Shown here: piece after piece, positions 53,582-63,497 of the stretch
How the letters are laid out: the number at the start of each line of letters is the position of its first letter
How positions within the stretch are numbered: position 1 is the stretch's first letter
Origin: an uncultured Lachnospiraceae bacterium
GTDB taxonomy: Bacteria > Bacillota > Clostridia > Lachnospirales > Lachnospiraceae
Length of the DNA stretch: 64,000 nt
Direction of reading: 5' to 3'
NCBI GenBank assembly: GCA_900317585.1
Contig: ONHG01000013.1
Coordinates: 1-64,000, forward strand
Program-made: the position numbers and the translations under genes
The notes under the pieces: generated by a model
The model's input: the letters and a program-made list of their open reading frames with translations, nothing else
Database searches by the model: none
What the model was told of the DNA's origin: nothing

Positions 53582-54730
53582 ATGTATGATTTTGATACCG
53601 TTGTAGACAGAAGAAATACAGGCTCACTAAAGTGGGATGTGGCAGAAAATGAGCTCCCGATGTGGGTAGCAGATATGGATTTCAAGACAGCACCCCAGAT
53701 AATAGATGCAATATCAGAGCGTGTTTCTCACGGAGTGTTTGGCTATTCCATCATTCCGGATGAGTGGAATGATGCGTATATTTCGTGGTGGGACAGACGC
53801 CATGGGCTTAAAATCGAAAGAGACAGCCTGATTTTTTGCACAGGGGTCGTTCCGGCCATATCATCTACAGTGCGAAAGCTCACAACACCTGGTGAAAATG
53901 TGCTTATCATGACACCGGTATACAATATATTTTTTAATTCCATTTTTAATAACGGCGTAAATGTGCAGGAAAGCCCGCTTGGGTACGAAAACGGCAGATA
54001 TTTTGTGGACTATGACAGGTTGGAGCATGACCTTTCCAATCCACAGACCTCGCTTATGATATTTTGCAACCCTCACAATCCGTGCGGTATCATCTGGACA
54101 AAGGATGAGCTTGCGAAAATAGGTGCACTCTGCAAGAAGTACAATGTGACGGTCATATCAGACGAGATACACTGCGACATCACAGCACCGGGAAAATCAT
54201 ACGTGCCGTTTGCGGCAGCATCAGAGGACTGCGCCGATATAAGCATCACCTGTATTGCTCCGACCAAGTGCTTTAATATGGCAGGCTTACAGACTGCGGC
54301 AGTGATGGTGCCAAATAAATTTTTGCGCCACAAGGTATGGCGCGCATTAAATACAGACGAGGTGGCAGAGCCAAACGCATTTGCCATCACGGCAGCAGTT
54401 GCGGCATTCACAAAGGGTGAGCCGTGGGTTGAGGAGCTCAGAAAATATCTCTGGGAAAACCGCAAAACAGTCTGCAGCTTCATGGCAGAAAACCTGCCGC
54501 AGATACATATAGTGGATGCCGATGCGACATACCTAATGTGGCTTGACTGCAGTGCACTCACAGATGATTCTGTGGCATTTACGCAGATGATTCGCGAAAA
54601 GACAGGCCTTTATCTGTCGGAGGGAGCTGAGTTTGGAGGCAATGGCCGTTACTTTGTGCGATTAAATATCGCATGCCCCGGTTCAGTGCTTATGGAAGGA
54701 CTTGACAGGCTAAAGAGAGCCCTCGCATAA
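53582..54730 (+). CDS. MalY/PatB-type PLP C-S lyase (aminotransferase class I fold)
   Basis: 382 residues. MWVADMDFKTAPQI near the N-terminus, GVFGYSIIPDEW, CNPHNPCGIIW, SDEIHCDI and the PLP lysine in APTKCFNMAGLQ match the MalY/PatB family of cystathionine beta-lyases. It likely cleaves cystathionine or cysteine conjugates to a thiol, pyruvate and ammonia. It starts 3 bases after the DUF3737 stop. Substrate is inferred. Confidence 0.93.
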   Translation: MYDFDTVVDRRNTGSLKWDVAENELPMWVADMDFKTAPQIIDAISERVSHGVFGYSIIPDEWNDAYISWWDRRHGLKIERDSLIFCTGVVPAISSTVRKLTTPGENVLIMTPVYNIFFNSIFNNGVNVQESPLGYENGRYFVDYDRLEHDLSNPQTSLMIFCNPHNPCGIIWTKDELAKIGALCKKYNVTVISDEIHCDITAPGKSYVPFAAASEDCADISITCIAPTKCFNMAGLQTAAVMVPNKFLRHKVWRALNTDEVAEPNAFAITAAVAAFTKGEPWVEELRKYLWENRKTVCSFMAENLPQIHIVDADATYLMWLDCSALTDDSVAFTQMIREKTGLYLSEGAEFGGNGRYFVRLNIACPGSVLMEGLDRLKRALA

Positions 54731-55038
54731 GTTAAATAGTTACCTTTTTTATAAAATAAATAAGACCGGTGATCGGCCGGTCTTATCTGGTATAATTAAA
54801 CATTTATGGCATACAAGATTTAGAAGTATATCATGCATACGTTTGTTTTATGATTCGATAGTTAGTATACACTAACACAAATTAGAAGTCAATAACAAAT
54901 ATAGGGTTTTGATATTTTTTTGGATTTTTATAAATCACGTACAAATCAAAAAGAAAAGTTTTGCAAACAATAAAATGTATGTTATAATAATATAACTGAA
55001 TTAAAACGAACGAAAATAAACTCACGGGGGTATTCGAA
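54731..55038. promoter_or_regulatory. Intergenic region before the DtxR-like gene
   Basis: A terminator-like hairpin ATAAGACCGG/CCGGTCTTAT (54759-54785) follows the lyase. A palindrome GTTAGTATACACTAAC (54861-54876) resembles a regulator-binding site. Close to the next gene, GTTATAATAAT supplies a possible -10 box near 54985. Nothing else is seen. Confidence 0.45.
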
Positions 55039-55404
55039 ATGCGAAACAATGAATCATCAGAAAATTATTTAGAGACCATACTTATTCTCAGCAAGAAGCT
55101 TCCTGTGGTACGCTCAGTTGATATAGCAAATGAGCTTGGATTTAAGAAATCCAGCGTGAGTATAGCCATGAAAAACCTTAGAGAGAAGAACAATATCACA
55201 GTTAGTGATGCAGGCTTTATCACACTTACAGAGTCAGGAAGACAGATAGCAGAGATGATATACGAAAGACATGAGCTTTTGTCAGAGTGTCTTGAGAAGC
55301 TTGGTGTTGATAAGGAGATTGCAGCAGAGGACGCATGCCGTATAGAGCATGTCATCAGTTCTGAGAGCTTTGAAGCAATCAAGAAGCATATACATAAGAG
55401 CTGA
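55039..55404 (+). CDS. DtxR/MntR-family metal-dependent regulator
   Basis: 121 residues. A winged helix-turn-helix (ENYLETILILSKK, VRSVDIANELGFKKSSVSIA, NNITVSDAGFITLTESGR) precedes a helical metal-binding/dimerisation domain (RHELLSECLEKLGV, EDACRIEHVISSE). It lacks the SH3-like third domain, as MntR does. It may control metal uptake or the following exporter genes; a terminator separates them. ATG follows ACGGGGG. Confidence 0.88.
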   Translation: MRNNESSENYLETILILSKKLPVVRSVDIANELGFKKSSVSIAMKNLREKNNITVSDAGFITLTESGRQIAEMIYERHELLSECLEKLGVDKEIAAEDACRIEHVISSESFEAIKKHIHKS

Positions 55405-55410
55405 TATATG

Positions 55411-55440
55411 AAACCAGTACCGCAGGGTACTGGTTTTTTA
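55411..55440 (+). terminator. Terminator after the DtxR-like gene
   Basis: AAACCAGTACC and GGTACTGGTTT around GCAG, then TTTT. Confidence 0.9.
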
Positions 55441-55526
55441 GTGTATCGTTTTTCTTGTATATATGAGAAAAATCATCTATAATAGTTAAGCTGTAATCGG
55501 CGACATAAAATCTGAAAGGGGAAAAG

Positions 55527-57275
55527 ATGAAACAGATATTAAAATATTTGAAGGAGTACAAAAAGGAATGCATCTGTGCTCCGTTATTTAAGCTGCTGGA
55601 AGCATCCTTTGAGCTTATAGTACCGCTTGTCATGGCGGCAATCATTGATAACGGAATTACGGCTTCGGACAAGCCATATATATGGAAGATGGGAGGTGTG
55701 CTGGTGCTGCTTGCGGCAGTTGGCCTGGTAAGCTCGGTCACAGCGCAGTATTTTGCGGCAAAGGCGGCAGTTGGTTTTTCCACAAAGCTTCGCCATATAT
55801 TGTTTGAAAAGATAGAGTCACTGTCATTCTCAAAGATGGATACAGTGGGCACATCGACACTTATCACGAGGATGACAAGCGATATAAACCAGGTGCAGTC
55901 AGGAGTCAATCTGGTACTTCGACTCTTCCTTCGCTCGCCATTTATTGTATTCGGAGCTATGGCGATGGCTTTTACAGTAAATGTAAGAGCAGCAATGGTT
56001 TTTGTTATTACTATACCTCTGCTTTCAATAGTGGTATTCTCAGTTATGGCTGCAAGCCTTCCGCTTTACAAAAAGGTGCAGAGCTCTCTTGACACAGTGC
56101 TTTCACACACCAGGGAGAATTTAGAGGGAACAAGGGTTATAAGAGCTTTCAATAAGCAAAATGATGAGATTGACAGCTTCAACAGGGACAACGAGCTTTT
56201 AGCCAATATGCAGCAGGTTGTAGGACGAATCTCAGCACTCACCAATCCTCTGACTTTTATCATTATAAATATCGCAACAATTGCAGTTATCGTATCAGGC
56301 GGCAAGCAGGTATACGCAGGAATCCTCACACAGGGTGAGGTTGTGGCACTTGTAAACTACATGTCACAGATACTTGTCGAGCTGATAAAGCTTGCAAACC
56401 TCATCGTACAGGTGACAAAGGCAGTGGCGTGCGGTAATCGTATAGCGGATGTGCTTTCTATTCCATCAAAGCTTCCTGAGAAAAATCCTAAGCTCATTGG
56501 TGCAAAGGATGGCGCACCTGAGGTTGAGTTTGACCATGTCTGCATGACCTATGAGGGAGCGGCCGATGAGACACTCACAGATATAAGCTTTACAGTGCAA
56601 AAGGGGCAGACAATCGGAATAATCGGTGGTACAGGTTCAGGAAAATCAAGCCTTGTAAACCTTATCCCGAGGTTTTATGATGCCACAAAGGGTACTATAA
56701 GGATTCAGGGAAATGATATAAATGATTACGATGCAGTGCAGCTTCGAGATAAAATCGGTGTTGTAATGCAAAAGGCAGTGCTTTTTGCAGGAACGATAGC
56801 CGACAACCTGCGCTGGGGCAAAAATGATGCCACAGAGGAGGAAATGTGGAAGGCGCTCGATATAGCACAGGCGACAGAGGTTGTAAAGGGCAAAGAGGGA
56901 GGCCTAGACTACATGATAGAGCAGGGCGGCAAGAACTTATCAGGCGGTCAGAAGCAGCGTCTTACAATTGCCAGAGCGGTTGTAAAGGATCCTGACATAC
57001 TGATACTTGACGACAGTGCATCGGCACTTGATTTTGCTACAGATGCGAGTCTTCGCGCGGCATTAAAGGGCATGCATGGTGACAAGACAATATTTATCGT
57101 GTCACAGCGTACCTCATCTATCCAGTTTGCGGACAATATCATAGTGCTCGACGACGGGCAGATGGTTGGCTTCGGACCTCATGAAAAGCTGCTTGAGACA
57201 TGCGAGACCTACAAAGAGATATATGATTCACAGTTTAAAAAAGAGTCGGATATGACTAGACAAAAGGAGGTGTAG
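55527..57275 (+). CDS. ABC exporter half-transporter, subunit 1
   Basis: 582 residues. Six membrane helices in the first about 310 residues, then an ABC ATPase: Walker A GGTGSGKSSLVNL, signature LSGGQKQRLTIARA, Walker B ILILDDSASALD. The residue after Walker B is Asp where a catalytic Glu is usual, marking a degenerate site as in TM287/288 and BmrCD-type heterodimers. ATG follows GAAAGGGG. It pairs with the next gene. Confidence 0.94.
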   Translation: MKQILKYLKEYKKECICAPLFKLLEASFELIVPLVMAAIIDNGITASDKPYIWKMGGVLVLLAAVGLVSSVTAQYFAAKAAVGFSTKLRHILFEKIESLSFSKMDTVGTSTLITRMTSDINQVQSGVNLVLRLFLRSPFIVFGAMAMAFTVNVRAAMVFVITIPLLSIVVFSVMAASLPLYKKVQSSLDTVLSHTRENLEGTRVIRAFNKQNDEIDSFNRDNELLANMQQVVGRISALTNPLTFIIINIATIAVIVSGGKQVYAGILTQGEVVALVNYMSQILVELIKLANLIVQVTKAVACGNRIADVLSIPSKLPEKNPKLIGAKDGAPEVEFDHVCMTYEGAADETLTDISFTVQKGQTIGIIGGTGSGKSSLVNLIPRFYDATKGTIRIQGNDINDYDAVQLRDKIGVVMQKAVLFAGTIADNLRWGKNDATEEEMWKALDIAQATEVVKGKEGGLDYMIEQGGKNLSGGQKQRLTIARAVVKDPDILILDDSASALDFATDASLRAALKGMHGDKTIFIVSQRTSSIQFADNIIVLDDGQMVGFGPHEKLLETCETYKEIYDSQFKKESDMTRQKEV

Positions 57276-57278
57276 AGT

Positions 57279-59033
57279 ATGGCTATGGATAATGCGAAGA
57301 TGAATAAAGCAGGCACAATGCGCAAGGTATTAAGCTACATGAAGAGATATATTCCTTTGCTTGTAATTTCACTTGCCCTGTCTGTTGTTACAGTGGCGCT
57401 TACGCTCTATTTTCCAATCCTCACAGGACGCGCAATTGATTTGATTGTAGGAAAAGGAAAGGTTGATTTTACGGCTATGACAGCCATCCTCACGAGATCA
57501 GCAATAATAGTCGTCATAGCGGCAGCAGCCCAGTGGCTTACAAATATCTGCAACAACAGGATGACCTACAACATAGTGAGGGATATAAGGCGTGATGCAT
57601 TTTTAAACATTGAAAAAATGCCACTTTCCTATATTGACAGTCACTCACACGGTGATATGGTCAGCCGTATCATCGCCGATGTAGATACATTTTCAGAGGG
57701 ACTTTTGATGGGCTTCACACAGCTCTTTACAGGAATTGCAACAATAGCAGGCACGCTTATTTTCATGCTTACAATAGATGTGAAGATATCATGCATTGTA
57801 GTGCTCATCACACCTCTGTCACTTTTTGTGGCGAGTTTTATCACTAAAAAGACTTATTCCATGTTCCAGCTGCAGACAAGAACAAGGGGAGAGCAGACAT
57901 CACTCATCGATGAGATAGTAGGAAATGAAAAGGTCGTACAGGCCTTCAACCATGAGGATGAGGCGCTTGATCAGTTTGACGAGATAAATGACAGATTACA
58001 GAAATGCTCACTGAGGGCAACATTTTTCTCAAGTCTTACAAATCCGTGTACACGTTTTGTCAACAGTCTTGTGTATGCCGGAGTCGGAATTTTTGGCGCC
58101 ATGAGTGCACTCACCGGCGGAATTACAGTAGGACAGCTTTCATGCTTCTTATCATACGCAAACCAGTACACCAAGCCGTTCAACGAGATATCGGGTGTCA
58201 TCACAGAGCTTCAGAACGCACTTGCCTGTGCTGCTCGTATCTTCGAGCTGATTGAGGAGAAAAAGGAGATACCGGATGCTTCGGATGCGGTAACACTCGA
58301 TGAGGCAGACGGCCGTGTGGACATAGAGGATGTTTATTTCTCATATGTGCCGGATAAAAAGCTTATCGAGGATTTCAATCTCCATGTAAAGCCTGGACAG
58401 CGCGTGGCTATCGTAGGTCCGACAGGATGTGGAAAGACGACTATTATCAATCTGCTTATGAGATTTTATGATGTAAACAGTGGAACAATTAAGGTGAGCG
58501 GACATGATATCCGAAAAATCACACGAGAGAGTCTTCGTGACAACTATGGTATGGTGCTTCAGGAGACATGGCTCAAGAAGGGCACAATCCGTGACAATAT
58601 CATAATGGGAAAGCCTGATGCCACAGATGAGGAAATCATTGCAGCGGCAAAGGCATCCCATGCACACAGCTTTATCAGACGTCTGCCGAAGGGCTATGAC
58701 ACTGAAATCGGTGAGGACGGCGGCAGCCTGTCACAGGGACAGAAGCAGCTATTATGCATCACAAGAGTCATGCTCTGCTTACCGCCTATGCTGATATTGG
58801 ATGAGGCTACATCATCGATTGATACACGTACAGAGATTAAGATTCAAAAAGCGTTCCTTACCATGATGCAGGGAAGAACAAGCTTTATAGTGGCTCATCG
58901 TCTGTCCACCATCAGGGAAGCAGATATTATCCTTGTTATGAAAGACGGAAAGATTATAGAGCAGGGCAATCATGAGAGCCTGCTTGCAGCGGACGGATTT
59001 TATGCGAACCTCTACAATAGCCAGTTTGCATAG
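57279..59033 (+). CDS. ABC exporter half-transporter, subunit 2
   Basis: 584 residues. Membrane domain of about 320 residues, then Walker A GPTGCGKTTIINL, signature LSQGQKQLLCITR, and Walker B MLILDEATSSID with the catalytic Glu intact. It starts 3 bases after subunit 1 (AGGAGGTG ribosome-binding site). Together they should form an asymmetric multidrug or lipid/peptide exporter with one active site. Substrate unknown. Confidence 0.94.
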   Translation: MAMDNAKMNKAGTMRKVLSYMKRYIPLLVISLALSVVTVALTLYFPILTGRAIDLIVGKGKVDFTAMTAILTRSAIIVVIAAAAQWLTNICNNRMTYNIVRDIRRDAFLNIEKMPLSYIDSHSHGDMVSRIIADVDTFSEGLLMGFTQLFTGIATIAGTLIFMLTIDVKISCIVVLITPLSLFVASFITKKTYSMFQLQTRTRGEQTSLIDEIVGNEKVVQAFNHEDEALDQFDEINDRLQKCSLRATFFSSLTNPCTRFVNSLVYAGVGIFGAMSALTGGITVGQLSCFLSYANQYTKPFNEISGVITELQNALACAARIFELIEEKKEIPDASDAVTLDEADGRVDIEDVYFSYVPDKKLIEDFNLHVKPGQRVAIVGPTGCGKTTIINLLMRFYDVNSGTIKVSGHDIRKITRESLRDNYGMVLQETWLKKGTIRDNIIMGKPDATDEEIIAAAKASHAHSFIRRLPKGYDTEIGEDGGSLSQGQKQLLCITRVMLCLPPMLILDEATSSIDTRTEIKIQKAFLTMMQGRTSFIVAHRLSTIREADIILVMKDGKIIEQGNHESLLAADGFYANLYNSQFA

Positions 59034-59041
59034 CATAGGGT

Positions 59042-59163
59042 TATGGAAATACGGGGCGTAAGCCGCCGGAGTGACTGCCCTGCAGCAGAGGCGTTCTCTC
59101 GTTAGCTCGTCGGGAGCACCTCTGCCGGGGGCAAATTCCCCGTGCACCGGTCGCCTTTCCATA
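59042..59163. other. Structured palindrome between convergent genes
   Basis: TATGGAAA (59042) pairs with TTTCCATA (59156-59163). Inside, CGGGG/CCCCG and GCAGAGG/CCTCTGC form further stems. GC-rich in an AT-rich context. It lies between the ABC exporter and the convergent L,D-transpeptidase; it may act as a two-way terminator or be a mobile or structured repeat. Confidence 0.65.
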
Positions 59164-59191
59164 TTATTAAAAGATACAATGCAATCCACAC

Positions 59192-60634
59192 TTACTGCGC
59201 AGCATCAGGAGCCACATACGAGTATGCATTGGACATCTTTGCAGCATTGTTTGTCAGAGTGACAGCCTCTCTGTAGTAGGCAACGACAGGAGTGCCTTTA
59301 TCCACAGCGTTGAACAGCTGCTCTGCAAAAGCAGGCGGCACATTGATACATCCGTGTGAGCCGGAGGTTTTGTAAATTGTTCCTCCGAAAGTATCACGCC
59401 AGCCGGCATCATGGATACCTATATTGTAGGCAAATGGCATGAAATAGCTGACAGGAGAAGAGTATCCCTCGCCGACAAGAGTAGCATTTCTCTGCTTGTA
59501 AACAATCTTGTATACACCATCTACAGAGCCATTCTGACGGGCGAGGTTACCTGATACGAAATCAGACTCCATCTGGAGAGCACCATCCTTGTAATACCAC
59601 ATGTGCTGCTTTGTGTAGTCAATCTCTATGTATGTATTACCTATGTCGTCAGCGCCTCGGTAGAGTGCTGTCTGCTCGTAAACAGGCTCTCTTTCCACTG
59701 GCTTGCCTCCCTCTAAATCGGAAAGAAGCTGGGCCTTCTCATTTTTCTTGCTGACTACCCATCCGTAGTCTCCACCACCTATTTCAATAGTGTCACCGGA
59801 CGATGTCTTGAATGAGCGTTTACGGCCGAAGGTATTGTACTTGGAAGCAAGCTGCTGGACATATTTAGTGACCTTGGCATCATCTATGCTCACGCTGCCG
59901 TCATCTGAGATGCTTAGCATATCAAGGATTTTGGCTGAGTCAAGCTTCTCGTCGGCACCTTCAATTTTGTAAGTGACGGTTGAAGCAGTGTATTTGTCGA
60001 GGGCTTCTTTTTCATTTTTGATTGTATCGCTTTCCTTTGTGATTTTAGGAGATTCATAACAGTCATCGTTTAAGCTAAGCTTTGGAAGCTCATTGTCCAG
60101 GGCATCCTTTACTTCGGCAAGGATGCTGTCATATATCGGCTTGCAGCCATTTTTCTCTTCAATCACATTGTATTCGCCGTCTTTTATCTCGATATGGGCA
60201 TCCTCCGGATTTTCAATGTAGTCATCACTGAAAATATCAAGAGCCTTGAGCTTTTCTGCCAAAGCGGCATCGTCATATTTGGACGAACCCTTTAGAGTAT
60301 AGTTTTGAGCTTTGAAAAGACTGACAGGCCATGTAAAAGCATTCTGGCTTTTTAGGATTTGCTCCTCGTCACCGTTTGAGACATATTCATAGGAAAAATC
60401 AGGTCCCTTAAGTGAAAAGCTGTTGCCTTTTCTATCAGTGATTGTGAGCAGATAGTCGCGGCTTAGGGCTGTATTTTTTTCTAATGCCTCTTTTGCAGTT
60501 TTCCCTGCGTATTTTACAGAGTTAATTTTTGTGTTGAACAGGTAGTGGCTGCTAAAATAAAAGGCAAAGCCAAGATAAACAGCCAAAAGCACACCAAGCA
60601 CAACGGCACAGGTTATAAGCACTTTTTTCTTCAT
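59192..60634 (-). CDS. L,D-transpeptidase (YkuD) with PG-binding-like domains
   Basis: 480 residues from ATG 60634 (AAGGAGGT upstream). A single N-terminal membrane anchor (about 3-25) is followed by a large extracellular region with two putative peptidoglycan-binding-4-like repeats (about 40-300). The C-terminal YkuD domain has HDAGWRDTFGG and the catalytic motif SGSHGCINVP. It cross-links or modifies peptidoglycan by a penicillin-insensitive route. Confidence 0.94.
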   Translation of the reverse strand: MKKKVLITCAVVLGVLLAVYLGFAFYFSSHYLFNTKINSVKYAGKTAKEALEKNTALSRDYLLTITDRKGNSFSLKGPDFSYEYVSNGDEEQILKSQNAFTWPVSLFKAQNYTLKGSSKYDDAALAEKLKALDIFSDDYIENPEDAHIEIKDGEYNVIEEKNGCKPIYDSILAEVKDALDNELPKLSLNDDCYESPKITKESDTIKNEKEALDKYTASTVTYKIEGADEKLDSAKILDMLSISDDGSVSIDDAKVTKYVQQLASKYNTFGRKRSFKTSSGDTIEIGGGDYGWVVSKKNEKAQLLSDLEGGKPVEREPVYEQTALYRGADDIGNTYIEIDYTKQHMWYYKDGALQMESDFVSGNLARQNGSVDGVYKIVYKQRNATLVGEGYSSPVSYFMPFAYNIGIHDAGWRDTFGGTIYKTSGSHGCINVPPAFAEQLFNAVDKGTPVVAYYREAVTLTNNAAKMSNAYSYVAPDAAQ

Positions 60635-60699
60635 GTAAATCGACCTCCTTGGAGATATGCTGTTGCTGCCCACACCGGGGGGTAGGCGGCAGCTAAAAA

Positions 60700-61938
60700 T
60701 CAGTTACATTTGTGAAGATGTGACACATCCATATAGTCAGGCAGACCATTCTTGTAGGCTACAGCGGTTTCTCCCTGAATAAGTGGCTTTAAGTATTCGA
60801 TAAGCTCAGGCTTCACATCATTGCCCGCATCATTGATCCACTCTCTTGGCACAGACTTGGCCTCGTTTGCGATATCCTTGATAGCAGAATATGTGTATTC
60901 CACCTGATAAGGATTATTTGAGATGCGCTTTAAGCATACCATTGATGCGGTCACACCCTCTGCTGCAATAGTGACACCCTTTTTACCCTGAGCAAAAGAT
61001 TCCTCGATATCGGTTAATGATGCAAGATGTGAGGCACAGCGCTGGAGCACATTTACCTCTACAGAGCGCACCTTGACACCGATGTTTTCCTTTACGATGA
61101 ACTCAAGAGCTTTTCCGGCACCACTTAGCTGCTGGTGTCCGAACTGGTCACATGCGGCCTTTGATGATGTAATGTATGAACCGTCTGCGTCATGTATTCC
61201 TTCAGATACGGCAACTATCACATTGTTAGTGTGCTTGAGGGCTTCTTTTATATCGGCAACAAATTTGTCCTTGTCGAAATCCACCTCAGGCAGATATATG
61301 AACTGAGGCGCTGTATTGTACTCATTACGTGCGAGAGCGGAAGCAGCAGTGAGCCATCCTGCGTCACGTCCCATGATTTCAACGATTGTCACACTCTTAA
61401 CAGCATAGATAAAGGTGTCATGGGCTATCTCAAGCATGCTCGATGCGATGTATTTGGCGGCAGAGCCAAAGCCCGGAGTGTGGTCTGTCATGCACAGATC
61501 ATTGTCGATGGTCTTTGGAATCCCTATAATTTTCACATCACTGTTGATTTTTTTTGCATAATCGGATAACTTTAATACGGTATCCATCGAATCATTTCCA
61601 CCGATGTAAAAGAAAGCCTTTACGGAGAACTTATCAAACTGGTGGAAGATGTATACATATGGTGAATCATCATCCTTGTAATCAGGGAGCTTGTGGCGGC
61701 ATGAGCCAAGATACATGGCAGGTGTGGTCTTGAGCTTTTCAAGATTAGCATCATCTGCAAAAATATCTGACAGATTGAGATAATTCTCATTTAAAACGCC
61801 GAGTATTCCGTTTACGGCGCCATAGCAGATATCGTATTTCTCTGAGCTTTTTACTCCTGCGATGACTCCTGCAAGGCTTGCGTTGATTGCAACAGTTGGG
61901 CCACCTGACTGGGCGACGATACAGTTTGACTGATTCAT
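60700..61938 (-). CDS. pfp: Pyrophosphate-dependent phosphofructokinase
   Basis: 412 residues. IVAQSGGPTVAINASLAG, GGNDSMDT (Asp in the position that favours PPi over ATP), PKTIDNDL (Lys where ATP-PFKs have Gly) and MGRDAGWL mark the PPi-PFK type. It phosphorylates fructose-6-P using pyrophosphate, saving ATP in fermenting anaerobes. ATG follows AGGAGATT (minus strand). Confidence 0.93.
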   Translation of the reverse strand: MNQSNCIVAQSGGPTVAINASLAGVIAGVKSSEKYDICYGAVNGILGVLNENYLNLSDIFADDANLEKLKTTPAMYLGSCRHKLPDYKDDDSPYVYIFHQFDKFSVKAFFYIGGNDSMDTVLKLSDYAKKINSDVKIIGIPKTIDNDLCMTDHTPGFGSAAKYIASSMLEIAHDTFIYAVKSVTIVEIMGRDAGWLTAASALARNEYNTAPQFIYLPEVDFDKDKFVADIKEALKHTNNVIVAVSEGIHDADGSYITSSKAACDQFGHQQLSGAGKALEFIVKENIGVKVRSVEVNVLQRCASHLASLTDIEESFAQGKKGVTIAAEGVTASMVCLKRISNNPYQVEYTYSAIKDIANEAKSVPREWINDAGNDVKPELIEYLKPLIQGETAVAYKNGLPDYMDVSHLHKCN

Positions 61939-62086
61939 TGTAATCTCCTTATTGTGTATTTTAACTATTCTCTTCTGTAAGAATAGTTATGATATAATTT
62001 TAAAATGACTACTGAAGGTGCATGACATATGCACCGCATAATCATATAGATTGTAGTATCAAACATTATTTTTAGCAAGGGTTAAA

Positions 62087-62992
62087 ATGAAAAATATGAA
62101 TAAATACGAAAATTGCTTACTGTGTCCCAGAAAATGTGGCATAAACAGAGGCATAGGACAAACAGGTGTATGTGGCGTTTCATCTGAAATAAAGGTGGCG
62201 CGAGCAGCGCTTCATTACTGGGAGGAGCCATGCATATCAGGAAAAAGAGGAAGCGGGGCAGTTTTTTTCTCAGGCTGCAGCCTGCACTGCGTGTTCTGCC
62301 AGAACAGGGCGATTTCTGACGGAAAAGAGGGAAAGGTAATCAGTAAAGCGCGGCTGAGTGATATCTTTATAGAACTTGCTGACAAAGGCGCAAATAATAT
62401 CAATCTGGTCACACCGGGGCAGTATATCCCTGATATAGTGTGGGCGGTAAACGATGCAAAAAGCCGTGGCATGAAGCTTCCTATTATATATAATACGAGC
62501 GGATATGAAAATGTGACAGAGCTAAAGCTGCTTGAGGGCATAGTGGATGTGTATCTTCCCGATTTTAAATATATGGACAATATGCTTTCGGCGAAGTATT
62601 CAAGGGCAAAGGATTATCCATCTGTAGCAAAGCAGGCGCTTTCAGAGATGGTCAGGCAGCAGCCGGATGTCGTGATTGACGGTGCGACAGGACTCATACA
62701 AAAGGGTGTTATTGTGCGTCAGCTTCTTTTGCCGGGACATGTGAATGATGCAAAGGCTGTACTTAAGTACCTGTATGATACATATCATGATCACGTATAT
62801 ATAAGCATGATGAGCCAGTTTACGCCAATTGCACTAAAGGATTATCCTGAGATAAACCGCACAGTGACAAGGAGAGAGTATGAAAGGCTTGTTGACTATG
62901 CTATAAAAATAGGAATCACGAATGCATTTATACAGGAGGGTGACGTGGCAAAGGATAGCTTTATCCCGGCATTTGACTGTGAGGGAGTATAA
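62087..62992 (+). CDS. PflX-like radical SAM protein
   Basis: 301 residues. An N-terminal Cys pair (CLLCPRKCG) is followed by the radical SAM cluster motif CSLHCVFC (about 64-71) and a pattern (NLVTPGQYIPDIVWAVNDAK, YNTSGYENV, VDVYLPDFKYMD) matching COG1313, homologues of pyruvate formate-lyase activases. Probable glycyl-radical or other activase; target unknown, and no glycyl radical enzyme is next to it. ATG 62087 lies after AGGGTTAAA. Confidence 0.88.
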   Translation: MKNMNKYENCLLCPRKCGINRGIGQTGVCGVSSEIKVARAALHYWEEPCISGKRGSGAVFFSGCSLHCVFCQNRAISDGKEGKVISKARLSDIFIELADKGANNINLVTPGQYIPDIVWAVNDAKSRGMKLPIIYNTSGYENVTELKLLEGIVDVYLPDFKYMDNMLSAKYSRAKDYPSVAKQALSEMVRQQPDVVIDGATGLIQKGVIVRQLLLPGHVNDAKAVLKYLYDTYHDHVYISMMSQFTPIALKDYPEINRTVTRREYERLVDYAIKIGITNAFIQEGDVAKDSFIPAFDCEGV

Positions 62993-63197
62993 TATTTACC
63001 GTTTTTCTTAATAAAATAGTAAGAATTGGCAGGCAAAAATGACTGGATTTTGTAGCGCCGTTGTAGTACTATGGTTATGTGATATTTTGTAACTGTGAAG
63101 GTACTGAACGATATTATGTTATTACTCACATCCCGGTGTGACAGACGATAATGTTTTTAATCACACAGGATACATTATTCAATAAGAGGATACATTG

Positions 63198-63497
63198 ATG
63201 AAAAATATAGAAGAACAGCAGATAATAATTGAATGTCCGAATACTATCTTTCATCTATACATTGACAGTGAGGATGAGCTTTCAAAGGTTAAGGTGTTTA
63301 TGAACAATATGAAGCATGTTGATTCGATAAGTCTGCATGATATATACAACTGGTGCAACAGACAGCATGTGCAGTATACGACGACATTTAATTATGACAG
63401 TAAAATGCCCTGGACAGAAATGATAAAATCCTACATGTTTTACTTCAGACAGAAGCTTAGATATGTAAATAATAGTGATAGGATGATAGAAACATGA
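63198..63497 (+). CDS. Small hypothetical protein
   Basis: 99 residues from ATG 63198 (AGAGGA about 10 bases upstream; TTG 63195 directly precedes). Not recognised. Predicted mixed alpha/beta (IIIECPNTIFHLYIDSEDEL, YNWCNRQHVQYTTTFNYD), no membrane segment. Its stop overlaps the next gene's start (ATGA), so it is translationally coupled to the carboxypeptidase. Confidence 0.6.
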   Translation: MKNIEEQQIIIECPNTIFHLYIDSEDELSKVKVFMNNMKHVDSISLHDIYNWCNRQHVQYTTTFNYDSKMPWTEMIKSYMFYFRQKLRYVNNSDRMIET

